Assembly (NCBI GenBank): GCA_023511485.1
Contig: JAIMBH010000008.1
Span: 1 to 64,000 of the forward strand
Direction of reading: 5' to 3'
Length of the DNA stretch: 64,000 bases
Source of the DNA: Bacillota bacterium
GTDB taxonomy: Bacteria; Actinomycetota; Aquicultoria; Aquicultorales; Aquicultoraceae
Both the position numbers and the translations under genes were made by a program. Below are positions 8,092-17,364 of this stretch, in pieces (the first letter of the stretch is position 1; each line of letters opens with the position of its first letter). The notes beneath the pieces were generated by a model. The model saw only the letters and a list, made by a program, of their open reading frames with translations, made no database searches and had not been told where the DNA came from.

Positions 8092-10086
8092 TTGAGCGAA
8101 GTTGTTGGAAGAGAACACTTGAGCTACATAATCGATACGATCAAAGAAGGTGTTATTGTCTTTGACGCAAATGGCCAAGTAGTGTTTGCCAATAGTTCGG
8201 CAGCGGCTATTCTGGGCATCAAACGTGAATTCATTATCGGGCGATCCTATAATGATCCAATATTTAAAATAACCGGGGAAAACGGTAAGGCTCTTCCAGA
8301 AACGGAACTACCCTTTACGAGGGCGGTAGCCGGAAGGCAGGTATCAAACGAAGAGCTCGTTGCTGAGCGCCCGGATGGAACTAAAGTAATGCTCTCGATT
8401 ACAGCTATGCCGTTTCGCGATAAAACGGGCGCTGTTGTGAATGTAATCCAATTGTTTATGGATATTACCTGGCAAAAAGCTACTGAATGGTTGCTGGAGG
8501 AGAGTGAAGAACGCTACAACCGTTTAGTAGAGAATTCACCTGATATGATCGCCATTCATACAGACTGGCGATTTGTTTTCATCAACCCTGCAGGGGCAAG
8601 AATGCTGGGAGCAGAAAGGCCTCAGGATATTATCGGCAAACCTATTCTGGGGTATGTTCATCCTGATTACCGGGTAGCAGTCAAAGAGCGCATTCTTCTA
8701 GCCCAACAGGGCATTTCAGTAGGAATGGTTGAGGAAAAGTACAAACTTCCTGATGGCCGGCTTATTGAAGCCGAGTCGATATCAATACCTATCAAATACA
8801 GGGGTGAGCCATCTGTGCAATTAGTTGCCCACGATGTAACTGAGCGCAAAAGGGCAGAAATGAGGTTAAAAAGAGCAAAGGACCTCAGTGATGCCCTAAA
8901 TAGAATCAATGCCGCCATAAACTCAACGCTAAATTTTGATGCGATAATGCAGAGAGTGGTCAGCGAATCCGCTAAAGCCCTAGGGTCTGAGACCGCTGGA
9001 ATAGCTTTACTTGAGGAAGGCTTCTGGGTAACCAGGTATGTCTACGGATTGCCTAATATAGCGGTTGGGTCAAAAATCCGGGTAGAGGAGTCGGTAATAA
9101 CGCGGATTGCTATTGAGACAGGCAGACCGGTGCATGTCGACGATATTTATACCGATAAACGAGTCAAGCGAGGGATGATGGAAAAACATGGGGTTCGGGC
9201 GTTCATGGTTGTGCCGATATTGCTCCGGGGTGAAGCAATTGGAGCATTATCCTTCAACTATTCTAAGCCGGTTACTTTTACTGATGAGGAGATAGATTTT
9301 GCCGGTAAACTTGCAACAGCACTTTCGCTTGCTCTTGAGAATGCCCGTCTTTACACGACTGAGCGAAATATTGCCGATACTTTGCAAGAGGCATTGTTGA
9401 TACTGCCGCCGGAGATAGAGGGCATTGATAGCGGCCATTTTTACCATTCAGCAACTGGCGTCTCCAAGGTTGGGGGAGATTTCTATGACCTATTTGAACT
9501 GGAGCATGACAGGGTTGGAATTCTAATCGGCGATGTGTCGGGCAAAGGGCTGCAAGCGGCGACATTAACATCTCTGGTTAAAAATACAATCAAGGTATAT
9601 GCGTATGAGAGTATTTCGCCGGCATCGGTTGTTTCAAAGACAAATGAGGTTGTTATAAGATCGTCGCCTGCTGGATTGTTTATCACCCTGTTTTTTGGGA
9701 TTCTCGATATAAACTCGGGAAGGCTTAACTATTGCAGTGCGGGCCATCCCCCACCTATTATTAGAAGAAGCACATCCGAAACTTTATTTCTCGAAACTAG
9801 GTCTCCAATTATTGGAGCGTTTGCCGGACTCGATTACTTTGATGAAGGTGAAGCTCTTACACCAGGAGATGTGCTTCTTCTTTATACCGATGGAGTTATC
9901 GAGGCGCGGCGTGATCAGGAATTTTTTGGCCTGGAGCGTCTACGAGATGTTGTTCAAAAAATTACGCTTCCAAACGCAAAGGGATACCCGGCTGCGATCT
10001 TTAACTCCGTTATTGAATTTACCAGTGGGACGTTGCTTGATGACCTTGCTATTCTTGCAGTGTCCCTCAGAGATGCCACGCACTAG
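8092..10086 (+). CDS. PAS-PAS-GAF-SpoIIE (PP2C) sensor phosphatase
   Basis: 664 residues, soluble. PAS domain 1 (residues about 8-125) and PAS domain 2 (about 135-255) lead into a GAF domain (about 275-420) and a PPM/SpoIIE-type phosphatase (about 440-660). The phosphatase shows the metal-binding motifs GGDFYDL, GDVSGKG and YTDGVIEA. Proteins of this RsbU-like class dephosphorylate anti-anti-sigma factors and so release a sigma factor in response to small ligands or redox state. TTG 8092 is preceded by GGAGGG, although spacing is only four bases. No anti-sigma or STAS partner is adjacent. Confidence 0.85.
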   Translation: MSEVVGREHLSYIIDTIKEGVIVFDANGQVVFANSSAAAILGIKREFIIGRSYNDPIFKITGENGKALPETELPFTRAVAGRQVSNEELVAERPDGTKVMLSITAMPFRDKTGAVVNVIQLFMDITWQKATEWLLEESEERYNRLVENSPDMIAIHTDWRFVFINPAGARMLGAERPQDIIGKPILGYVHPDYRVAVKERILLAQQGISVGMVEEKYKLPDGRLIEAESISIPIKYRGEPSVQLVAHDVTERKRAEMRLKRAKDLSDALNRINAAINSTLNFDAIMQRVVSESAKALGSETAGIALLEEGFWVTRYVYGLPNIAVGSKIRVEESVITRIAIETGRPVHVDDIYTDKRVKRGMMEKHGVRAFMVVPILLRGEAIGALSFNYSKPVTFTDEEIDFAGKLATALSLALENARLYTTERNIADTLQEALLILPPEIEGIDSGHFYHSATGVSKVGGDFYDLFELEHDRVGILIGDVSGKGLQAATLTSLVKNTIKVYAYESISPASVVSKTNEVVIRSSPAGLFITLFFGILDINSGRLNYCSAGHPPPIIRRSTSETLFLETRSPIIGAFAGLDYFDEGEALTPGDVLLLYTDGVIEARRDQEFFGLERLRDVVQKITLPNAKGYPAAIFNSVIEFTSGTLLDDLAILAVSLRDATH

Positions 10087-11169
10087 TTAAGAGCAGCGGC
10101 GAACGAGCACCGGCTTTTTTGGTATGTAACTGCAAAACGAATCTTCTCTCAAATAATCACCGTGAATTGAATAAGCCCTGGCTCTGCAGCCACCGCAAAC
10201 GGTAATATATTTGCATTCACCGCATTTGCCCTTATATTCACCGAGGTTTCTTAGTTCTTTAAAAAGTTCAGAATTCTCCCAGATATTCTTCAGTGATTGC
10301 TCTCGCAGGTTGCCTGCGGCTTTAGGGAAATAACTGCATGGAAGCACATTTTCATCTACATCTATAACACATATTACTTTGCCGACAACGCAACCTCTGG
10401 AATTACTTGGGGCAAATTTTAATGGTCTTGTTTTTGGCTTAGACTTGCCAGCTTTGGCTTTCTCGATCACTATCCTGTAATAATGTGGCGCACAGGCCGG
10501 CCTAACAATTAATTCATCTTCGTCTTTTTCCATTTGATAATGCCATTCAAGAACTTCTTCATAATCATCGCCTGAAATTAGTTCGCTCATTAAATCCTCG
10601 CCTCGGCCTGTGGGTATTACCATAAACATGTACCAAGCCGTAGCACCGAGCTCCTTTGCTAGCCTATATGTAGCCGGGATTTCTTTCTGGTTTCTTTTTG
10701 TAAAAGACGAATTAATAACAAATTCGATATTGTGTTGTTTAAGCAATTGTGCGGCCCTTACTGCGCTTGCAAATGCACCGTCTTGGCCCCTGAAGTTGTC
10801 GTGTACCTCTGCGGTTGGTCCATCAAGGCTAAGGGATATTATCTCTATACCGGATTCTTTTATTTTTTTGCAGGCATCCTCCGTAACAAAAACGCCATTG
10901 GTTGCAAGAGCCATTCGCAAGCCTCTATCAGCGCCATACCTGGCTATGTCAAAAATATCCTCCCGAAGCATGGGTTCACCGCCGGAAAGTACAACAACCG
11001 AATTGGTATAGCTGGCTATATCGTCTAAAATCCTAAAGGCCTCTTCGGTAGAGAAATCGGGATGCCCTTTTACTTCCATCTCGGATCCAGACCGGCAGTG
11101 GACGCACCTCAGGTTGCACCTTCTTGTTACTTCTAATGCTATCCATTTGGGTTTTAACTCCATTAACAA
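10087..11169 (-). CDS. Radical SAM/SPASM protein of the NirJ/AhbC/AhbD type
   Basis: 360 residues. The radical-SAM cluster motif CNLRCVHC (Cys18, Cys22, Cys25) is followed by SGGEP, SLDGP and the TIM-barrel core. A SPASM-type C-terminal domain has CGECKYITVCGGCRARAYS and auxiliary Cys residues. The combination RGCVVGKVICVIDV ... LPCSYFP ... AGNLREQSL closely resembles enzymes of haem d1 and alternative haem synthesis (NirJ, AhbC, AhbD), which modify sirohaem-derived tetrapyrroles. No other tetrapyrrole gene is adjacent, so a peptide-modifying role cannot be excluded. It is convergent with the SpoIIE protein gene, with no gap at 10086/10087. Confidence 0.75.
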   Translation of the reverse strand: MLMELKPKWIALEVTRRCNLRCVHCRSGSEMEVKGHPDFSTEEAFRILDDIASYTNSVVVLSGGEPMLREDIFDIARYGADRGLRMALATNGVFVTEDACKKIKESGIEIISLSLDGPTAEVHDNFRGQDGAFASAVRAAQLLKQHNIEFVINSSFTKRNQKEIPATYRLAKELGATAWYMFMVIPTGRGEDLMSELISGDDYEEVLEWHYQMEKDEDELIVRPACAPHYYRIVIEKAKAGKSKPKTRPLKFAPSNSRGCVVGKVICVIDVDENVLPCSYFPKAAGNLREQSLKNIWENSELFKELRNLGEYKGKCGECKYITVCGGCRARAYSIHGDYLREDSFCSYIPKKPVLVRRCS

Positions 11170-11542
11170 GCCTTCCTTCCGTAAAAGTCAACTAAAACCA
11201 ACGATGCGCACGCAAAAGTGCCTTGTATTGGGCCTAGATTGGGTGTGCATTTGCGCATAACTACGTTGGAATAGGACTTAGGATATATAGAATTGTGCAA
11301 CATAGCAACTTTTAGATTCGCTGCCCATCGCAAATAATCATTCTACCAGCACATTTAATGTTAAAAAACTTGGGATCAAAGCAATAAGGGAAGAGGATGT
11401 CTGGCTCCCATGCGCCGGCAAAGAGAGGCAGGACATATAAAGACGTATATTATCTTATATTAGATGTAGTTTCAGAATGGGTTAAGTGGGTATACATTAC
11501 TTTATTAGGGCAATATTCGGTTGTTTAGGAAAGGGGCAGTGA
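11170..11542. other. Intergenic region without recognised genes
   Basis: This 373-bp gap separates divergent genes and contains both promoters. An imperfect inverted repeat (CCAACGATGCGCA near 11198 and TGCGCATAACTACGTTGG near 11254) is the only structure I see. There is no RNA gene or convincing ORF. Confidence 0.5.
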
Positions 11543-12223
11543 ATGGCAGCGAAAGATTTTTCTGTTGGGGATGTACTGCGCGATAGTTGGGAGACGTTTA
11601 AAGGGAGCCCCGGTCTTTTCGTTGGCCTTGCGTTAATATCGTTTATTATTTCCGTGATAGCGAGTTCAATTGATAATGCGATAAGCGGACCTGGCTCTGC
11701 TGGTGGCTTCAGGGTTCAGGTAAGTATCTTCTCGTTTCTCGCAGGCGCATTTATTGGTATGGGAGCTATAAACGTAGCGCTTAAATCTATAAAAGGCGAG
11801 AAAGCTGAACTTGGCGATTTCTTTGCAGCTTATCCATTGTATTTAATTTTTCTTGTCAGTAATTTCTTATTTAGTCTTGCCGTAGGTATCGGTACCATTT
11901 TTCTTATTATTCCGGGTATTTATCTCTTTGTTAGATTGCAGTTCTTCGGTTATTACATTGTTGATAAAAATGCGCGCGGTACAGATGCAATTATCGGATC
12001 TTTGCAGAGGAGCTGGGAGCTTACAAAGGGTATAGCAGGCAAAGTATTCCTACTTGACCTGGCGCTTCTTGGCTTTATTATACTTGGCGCAATACCGCTT
12101 GGCCTTGGTTTGCTTATTGTGTTCCCGCTTGTTTTTATTGCCAATGCCTATGTGTATCGTAAATTTGAGGGGGCGGTGGCATCTAAAGCTGAAACAGCCC
12201 TGGAGGGTCCAACGGCACAGTAA
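11543..12223 (+). CDS. Multi-pass membrane protein (DUF975/GPDPase-membrane-domain-like)
   Basis: 226 residues starting at ATG 11543 after AGGAAAGGGG. It opens with a short cytosolic helix (VGDVLRDSWETFKGSP) followed by four or five hydrophobic segments at about 24-45, 62-82, 103-135, 168-190 and 192-210. The repeated pattern of an amphipathic IGSLQRSWELTKG helix between spans is typical of DUF975 and the membrane domain of glycerophosphodiester phosphodiesterases, both of unknown function. A GC-rich hairpin follows at 12238. Confidence 0.6.
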   Translation: MAAKDFSVGDVLRDSWETFKGSPGLFVGLALISFIISVIASSIDNAISGPGSAGGFRVQVSIFSFLAGAFIGMGAINVALKSIKGEKAELGDFFAAYPLYLIFLVSNFLFSLAVGIGTIFLIIPGIYLFVRLQFFGYYIVDKNARGTDAIIGSLQRSWELTKGIAGKVFLLDLALLGFIILGAIPLGLGLLIVFPLVFIANAYVYRKFEGAVASKAETALEGPTAQ

Positions 12224-12237
12224 CTATAGGTTAGTAT

Positions 12238-12266
12238 GGCGGTCCCCCGAAACCAGCGGGACCGCC
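12238..12266 (+). terminator. GC-rich hairpin after the membrane-protein gene
   Basis: GGCGGTCCC (12238-12246) pairs with GGGACCGCC (12258-12266). No U-tract follows, so termination efficiency is uncertain. It lies 15 bp after the stop codon and before a convergent gene. Confidence 0.5.
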
Positions 12267-12290
12267 TGAAATAATGGCTGATGCCTCTTA

Positions 12291-12524
12291 TTAGGCTGCC
12301 ATTTGTTTTGTGCTTTCGATCTTCTGTACGATTTCTGGACAGCCGACAACGTCATGTGGATTCTGGTAGTTTTCTTTTGTGCAAACGTTTAAGAGTTCCC
12401 TCATCGAGAGCGTTTGTCCGGTGACAATTTCAACTTCGCGGTCGCCGATTTGCTCGATAAGGTCTTTCTTATTAATAGGAAATTCTACTCCCTCTAGGGC
12501 TGAGACAATTGATGGATAAGCCAC
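12291..12524 (-). CDS. Small DUF2795-like protein
   Basis: 77 residues, soluble. The N-terminus YPSIVSALEGVEFPINKKDL and the following EQIGDREVE resemble DUF2795 proteins, small helical proteins common in actinobacteria with proposed nucleic-acid or stress roles. GTG 12524 is preceded by a strong SD, AAGGAGGTT. It has its own leader of about 280 bp with no recognisable structure. Confidence 0.55.
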   Translation of the reverse strand: MAYPSIVSALEGVEFPINKKDLIEQIGDREVEIVTGQTLSMRELLNVCTKENYQNPHDVVGCPEIVQKIESTKQMAA

Positions 12525-12761
12525 TGTTTTAACCTCCTTCCGATTATGGGGGTTGCTACGTGTATTACAAGTTTTGTTCTACCCGCGGATGCCGTGATGA
12601 AACGTATATAAAACGTGATTGGAGTTAAAGAAGCAGTTTAGGGCGTCTTGGACGTGAAGATTTTTTATGATTTCGCCTTGCCTGTGTTATCCCTCTATAC
12701 GCCCAGGTCGGGCAGAAAGCAAGCAGAGAGTTTATTGGTTTGCCGTATTATAAACAGACTT

Positions 12762-12790
12762 AGGGCCGGCAAGCCGCCGGCCCTTTTACG
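12762..12790 (-). terminator. Hairpin downstream of the cytochrome gene
   Basis: AGGGCCGGC (12762-12770) and GCCGGCCCT (12776-12784) form a nine-pair stem. It lies 29 bp beyond the stop of the minus-strand cytochrome gene and is followed on that strand by a moderately T-rich stretch (TAAGTCTGTTTAT). The plus-strand side has TTTT only. Confidence 0.6.
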
Positions 12791-12812
12791 CTAATGATTT
12801 TCCAAGGAAACG

Positions 12813-15179
12813 TTATTTATACAATATTTCTACTCGATAGCCGCTGGCTAAAACCGGTGAAGTTGTTTTGTGATCCTCCCCGCCGTAGAACCAGATGATT
12901 GCCTTTTGGGCTTGCTTTGTAAAGGCTACAGAGTAGAAGTTAGATCCGGCAGCCGGTTCACTTGATGCCAACGTCCAGCCTCTGGCGGCCATCTCGTTCT
13001 TGTAGAAATTCCAGACCTGATCGCCCGTCACATCGATTCTGCGGCTTGAGATAAGTACTTTGCCTCCGGATGCGAAGTCGTCGGGCACCCACGATTCTCC
13101 TGCCCATAATAGAGCCTCAAGAGGCACCGTCCATCTGAATCCGCTATAAAGTGGGATGTCAGATGGCATAGCCGCCGACAAACTTATGTTGTGTGCCTGG
13201 CTATGACATGATACGCAGTGTTTATCGCCCGATGAAATGGCGCTTATAACTTCGGGCCTGGTACTGCTGTGACAACTATCGCAGGTCAATTTTTTCGTTT
13301 GCGTAGTCGGGTTATTTAAGTGCTCCTGGAATAAGTTGTTCTTATGGCAGGTAGTGCATTTGCTGTCAAGAGCGTTGGTGGCGTGCACAGTCTCGTGGCT
13401 GGACGAACTGGCATGGCAAGCACCACAATCTTTGTTTTTACTTTCTATAGCCAATCGCACTTCAGTTCTGGTGTTTGCATGACAGGTGTAGCAATCCAGA
13501 TTTTTACCGGTTGATGGATCAATCCTTCTGCCATGCTCCTGAACTAAAGATGTCATATGGCACTCGCTGCAAAGCTCCATCGAAGAGGTTGTGTTATGAT
13601 ATGCCGCATTATCTGCAGGGTGAACCGGGATCTTGTAGCTGTAAGTTGAGTTGTGACAGTATTCGCAGGAGTACTTGGAGACGTTGTGATCCTCAGGGTA
13701 CCACTGATACTCATGGCATTCCCGGCAGTCTTCGATTGGCTCACCGCCACCATGACAGGCGTTGCAGTTTGTCATTGGGTGGGTAGACGGAAAGTTTGTA
13801 TGGCAGGCAGTACAGTTTCTCGTTCTGAAATGCCAGGTTGCAGTAGAAGATAAGCCGAAAGCGTCAGTAACTGTTAGGGTTACTGTTTGATCGAAGTCGG
13901 ACGGGAGAGGCGACAAAGGAGTAAAGCTCACCACTTTAGTCACCTCGTTATATATAGGTACGACCTCGACTCCATTCAGATGCATTTTAACGCTGGAGAC
14001 AAAGCTAAAGGTCTCAATTTTGGCAGAGACTGTCGGCATGTCACTGCTGGCGACTGACTCGGGAGCCGGGGTCAGCTCTGTGATTTGTGGGGGAGCCGCT
14101 ACGTTAAAGGACCAGGCAAAAGAAGACGGCACACCGTTGGTATTACGGATAGAGGCAACGACAGTGTGAGTTCCGTTGCTGAGAGACAACGGCGTATAAG
14201 ATATCGTGCCTTTGGTATAATCAGAAACCGTTTGCCCGTTGACCATCGCTGTCCCGCGTGTAAACGAGGCTTTCATGCTTATGCCGTCGATTACCATGGT
14301 AGCGGTACTTCCGTCAAGGGTTACTTCGTCATCTACCTGGATGCTTATGGTAGGACTGGACGAGTTTACCGTGGAGCCATCAGCGGGTATAGCCAAGGAG
14401 AATACGGCGTTGCTCTGCGGTATACTGAAGTGCCAGGATGCAGAGGCGGTGTTTTCCGCAGTATCTCTCGTATTTAAGCATATATCGTGTCTGCCAGCGC
14501 TTAACGGCAAAGATGGAGTATATGAGACGACTCCAGTACCTGCATCAAACGTGAAGTTGACCGCATTTCCATCGATGGCAAGAGTTGTAGCTGAGGTATC
14601 GATTGTGCCGTTATCCGATATTCTGGCTGACACATTGGGCATGGTAGTATTTACAGTTGAGCCATCCAATGGAGAGAGAATGTTTATTACTGGCTTCTTG
14701 TTGTAGTTAAAATTCCACTCGGCAGAGGATACGTTTCCGATCTGGTTGGCAGCCGATACCCAAACAGCGTTTCCTGTGTCGGTTAGGCTGTTATAAGTCA
14801 CAGGATATCTTGCCTCTATTTTTGCTTTTGTGTAATCGTAGCCGGTAACTATCCATGTCTCATATCCGTCTTCATCTAATCCCCAGTAACCAATCTCCTG
14901 AAAGCTTACCGTGATGTCGCTGGATGGGATACTGTGTCCATTTATCTTTACCTGGATAGACGATTGGTCTATTTTCTCCGGATCAGATGCTTCTAGAGAA
15001 ATTCTAAGCGTACCCATTGTTACGGTTGCTTCGGTGCCAGGTGCAGGCGTGAAGCTGCTAAACGTCGGGCCAGAGCTGCTGGCAAGTGCAACTATGATTG
15101 AAAATGCGGAAAAAGCGATCACCGCAGCAATGATGATTACCAGCCTGGTAGGAAATGGTAATAATTTGCGAGCTCTCAT
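12813..15179 (-). CDS. Exported decaheme c-type cytochrome with Ig-like repeats
   Basis: 788 residues with an N-terminal signal or anchor helix (residues about 12-33). Residues about 35-450 form four Ig-like/cadherin-like beta-sandwich repeats (repeated PxxGSTVN ... VSxxI and SxGxHxxxxxxRDT patterns). A haem region at about 455-665 contains ten CxxCH motifs: CTACH, CNACH, CRECH, CEYCH, CSECH, CYTCH, CGACH, CTTCH, CDSCH and CVSCH. A C-terminal domain of about 110 residues (DIPLYSGFRW ... FYKNEMAARGW) resembles a small secreted domain of unknown role. Start ATG 15179 follows AAAGGAGGTG. The likely role is extracytoplasmic electron transfer, perhaps extracellular respiration. It lies downstream of the hydrogenase operon on the same strand but has its own leader of about 250 bp. 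Confidence 0.85.
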   Translation of the reverse strand: MRARKLLPFPTRLVIIIAAVIAFSAFSIIVALASSSGPTFSSFTPAPGTEATVTMGTLRISLEASDPEKIDQSSIQVKINGHSIPSSDITVSFQEIGYWGLDEDGYETWIVTGYDYTKAKIEARYPVTYNSLTDTGNAVWVSAANQIGNVSSAEWNFNYNKKPVINILSPLDGSTVNTTMPNVSARISDNGTIDTSATTLAIDGNAVNFTFDAGTGVVSYTPSLPLSAGRHDICLNTRDTAENTASASWHFSIPQSNAVFSLAIPADGSTVNSSSPTISIQVDDEVTLDGSTATMVIDGISMKASFTRGTAMVNGQTVSDYTKGTISYTPLSLSNGTHTVVASIRNTNGVPSSFAWSFNVAAPPQITELTPAPESVASSDMPTVSAKIETFSFVSSVKMHLNGVEVVPIYNEVTKVVSFTPLSPLPSDFDQTVTLTVTDAFGLSSTATWHFRTRNCTACHTNFPSTHPMTNCNACHGGGEPIEDCRECHEYQWYPEDHNVSKYSCEYCHNSTYSYKIPVHPADNAAYHNTTSSMELCSECHMTSLVQEHGRRIDPSTGKNLDCYTCHANTRTEVRLAIESKNKDCGACHASSSSHETVHATNALDSKCTTCHKNNLFQEHLNNPTTQTKKLTCDSCHSSTRPEVISAISSGDKHCVSCHSQAHNISLSAAMPSDIPLYSGFRWTVPLEALLWAGESWVPDDFASGGKVLISSRRIDVTGDQVWNFYKNEMAARGWTLASSEPAAGSNFYSVAFTKQAQKAIIWFYGGEDHKTTSPVLASGYRVEILYK

Positions 15180-15297
15180 GCGTGTACACCTCCTTTCTGC
15201 TACAAACTAAAGTAAGTTCCAATAAGATATAAATCGAAAAGATGCATGGAAAACTTAATATTAATAATACATATGTCGGTTGATATATAAACGATTT

Positions 15298-15320
15298 TAA
15301 AGTAACTAGGAGTTACTTTA
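15298..15320. promoter_or_regulatory. Perfect 10-bp inverted repeat
   Basis: TAAAGTAACT (15298-15307), loop AGG, AGTTACTTTA (15311-15320). It lies between the end of the hydrogenase operon and the cytochrome start on the same strand. The minus strand has no U-tract after it, so an operator for the cytochrome gene is more likely than a terminator. Confidence 0.5.
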
Positions 15321-15428
15321 TCTTGCGACATACCCTAGAATTTAAATTAATGGCTATAGGATGAGATTTTCAGTTGGGAAAATATAGAGCGTTTAGGTGA
15401 GGGATGTGTTCATATTCTCAGCATAATC

Positions 15429-15911
15429 TCAACGCTTATTAAGTTTATGTGTCATATGTAACAAGTATGCGACTAAAACCTTCTCAAGTTTGGGCAAAGC
15501 TGCAGCAACCGAGGGTGATAAATCCTCAACAAAGCCAAACGAATTGCCGCCTATGGTAATAATAATTACTGTATCAGGAAACACTCCGTAAAGCCCTTGG
15601 GTGAAGGTGAGTAAGCCGGATGGTTCGAGATGGTGGGTGGTAATTCCAGTGATGGATGGGCCTGGCATAACCATCTTACAAGAGAGATGCCCCGGCGGTT
15701 GATTCCAGCTCGCATCGATGAAGATAACAAGTTTGGCCTTGCTGATATCGTCGGCCAGTTCGGGTGTTAGCTGATGAAGTGACAGGATTTTTATGTTATC
15801 ATGCGCACTAAGCTCGCTTAGCTTACTTAACTGCCGAGCTACAAATAGGCCTGCGCCGTCATCGCCACGCAGCGGGTTTCCGTATCCGATAACGAGTATG
15901 TGTGCTATCAG
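15429..15911 (-). CDS. hoxW: [NiFe]-hydrogenase maturation endopeptidase (HoxW/HyaD family)
   Basis: About 160 residues. HILVIGYGNPLRGDDGAG at the N-terminus and FIDASW in the middle give the Glu/Asp/His nickel-sensing set of hydrogenase proteases (the usual Glu of GNxLxxDDG is replaced by Arg, as in HoxW-type enzymes, but Asp is kept). It cleaves the C-terminal extension of HoxH after nickel insertion. There is no ATG, GTG or TTG near the expected start: a CTG at 15911 overlaps the hoxH stop (CTGA) and has GTGAGG five bases upstream. The nearest ATG in frame (16007) would add 32 residues that merely translate hoxH out of frame. Confidence 0.8.
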   Translation of the reverse strand: MIAHILVIGYGNPLRGDDGAGLFVARQLSKLSELSAHDNIKILSLHQLTPELADDISKAKLVIFIDASWNQPPGHLSCKMVMPGPSITGITTHHLEPSGLLTFTQGLYGVFPDTVIIITIGGNSFGFVEDLSPSVAAALPKLEKVLVAYLLHMTHKLNKR

Positions 15912-17341
15912 TCTCGCCTCACTTCGCTGAGGATAGACCCATCCGGCCCGACGAGTCGTACCTCCAACGGCATCTGTCCAATAGCATGACTTGCGCAGCT
16001 TAGACACGGGTCGAATGCACGCACCACTGCCTCCAGACGGTTTAAGGCTCCCTCGGGTATCTCGGGGCCTTTTATATAGTGCTTGGCTACTTGGAGAACG
16101 CCCTGGTTCATTGCATAGTTGTTAAAGCCCGTCGCAATAGTGAGGTTGGCCCAAGTAACAAGACCGTTATCGTCGATTTTGTAGTGATGGATGAGCGTGC
16201 CGCGCGGGGCTTCTGCCGCACCGATTCCTTCTGAGCAGTTGGGCTCGGCTTTTGCCCGTATGCGCGCACCAAGGATATGAGGGTCATTTAAGAGATCTTG
16301 TACCTTCTCAACGCAGAACAGGATTTCAATAAGTCTTGCATAGTGATAGTGAAACGAGCTGAAGATGACTCCTCGTTCAAGTTCTCGAAATTCTGCCCAT
16401 TCCTGGGATGCAAGCGGCGCATTTACTTTATCGATAATGTTAAGACGCGCCAGCGGCCCGACCCGCAGGATGTTGTCCGGGTAATCTTTTTTCTTGTAGG
16501 CGGGAAACTTCATATAAGTCCAGGATTCTGCACTCTCATTGATATAGTCCATATAGCTAGAAGGGTCAATACCATCAGCTATGATCTTGCCAGAGGAGTC
16601 GATGATGCGCACGAGGCCGTCGGTGAACTCAAGCTCACCGTCCGGTCCCACGATGCCCATGAAGAGGGTGGGGAAGTTTGCGAACGTACGGATCTCATCG
16701 CGGTAGTCCTCCATTGATTGTTTATACCAGCTAAGTGAGCGCTGTATCGCCATAATTGCCTCAGGAATCATCGCCTTTATCTGTGCAAGAGCCTCACCCG
16801 TAAGCGGTGTGCTCACTCCTCCAGGAACCATCCAGCCAGGATGGACGCGCTTGCCCGTGCTTGATATGAGGGCGATGATCTGCTGGCCAAATTTACGGAG
16901 GTAGATACCGTCTCGGGCAAGTTGAGGGTTGGCTTCTGCAACCCCGTGTAGGTTGCGTTTTGACGGCTCCATATTCATCCCCAAGAGAAGGTCGGGGGAG
17001 GAGAGGTAGAATACGCTAAGCGCATGTGACTGGATGATTTGAGCAAGGTTAGCAAGCCTTCTAAGTTTAGCGCCCGTTTCAGGTACTTTTACGGATAAGA
17101 TTTGATCGCATGCCTTTGACGAAGCAATTGCGTGGCTTATTGGACATATTCCGCAGATGCGCTGCATGATAAAGGGAAGCTCATAGAAGGGCCGCCCCTC
17201 GCAGAGCTTCTCAAAACCGCGAAGCTGGGTAACATGCAGGCGGGCATCTTTAACCTGTCCATCGATATCTAGATGTATGGTTATCTTGGCGTGTCCCTCA
17301 ATGCGGGTCACCGGAGATACTTCGATATTATGTTGCGCCAT
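15908..17341 (-). CDS. hoxH: Bidirectional [NiFe]-hydrogenase large subunit
   Basis: 477 residues. The active-site cysteines lie in RICGICPISH (Cys63, Cys66) and in DPCLSCASH near the C-terminus (Cys446, Cys449). The N-terminal VTRIEGHAK is the L0 motif. Maturation would remove 25 residues after His452. The sequence pattern and the neighbouring diaphorase genes place it in group 3d (NAD-linked, cytoplasmic). It is the catalytic site for reversible H2 oxidation. It is preceded by hoxY with a 23-bp gap and followed by its protease gene. Confidence 0.92.
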   Translation of the reverse strand: MAQHNIEVSPVTRIEGHAKITIHLDIDGQVKDARLHVTQLRGFEKLCEGRPFYELPFIMQRICGICPISHAIASSKACDQILSVKVPETGAKLRRLANLAQIIQSHALSVFYLSSPDLLLGMNMEPSKRNLHGVAEANPQLARDGIYLRKFGQQIIALISSTGKRVHPGWMVPGGVSTPLTGEALAQIKAMIPEAIMAIQRSLSWYKQSMEDYRDEIRTFANFPTLFMGIVGPDGELEFTDGLVRIIDSSGKIIADGIDPSSYMDYINESAESWTYMKFPAYKKKDYPDNILRVGPLARLNIIDKVNAPLASQEWAEFRELERGVIFSSFHYHYARLIEILFCVEKVQDLLNDPHILGARIRAKAEPNCSEGIGAAEAPRGTLIHHYKIDDNGLVTWANLTIATGFNNYAMNQGVLQVAKHYIKGPEIPEGALNRLEAVVRAFDPCLSCASHAIGQMPLEVRLVGPDGSILSEVRRD

Positions 17342-17364
17342 GTCTCCTCCTACTCAAGCTCCTC

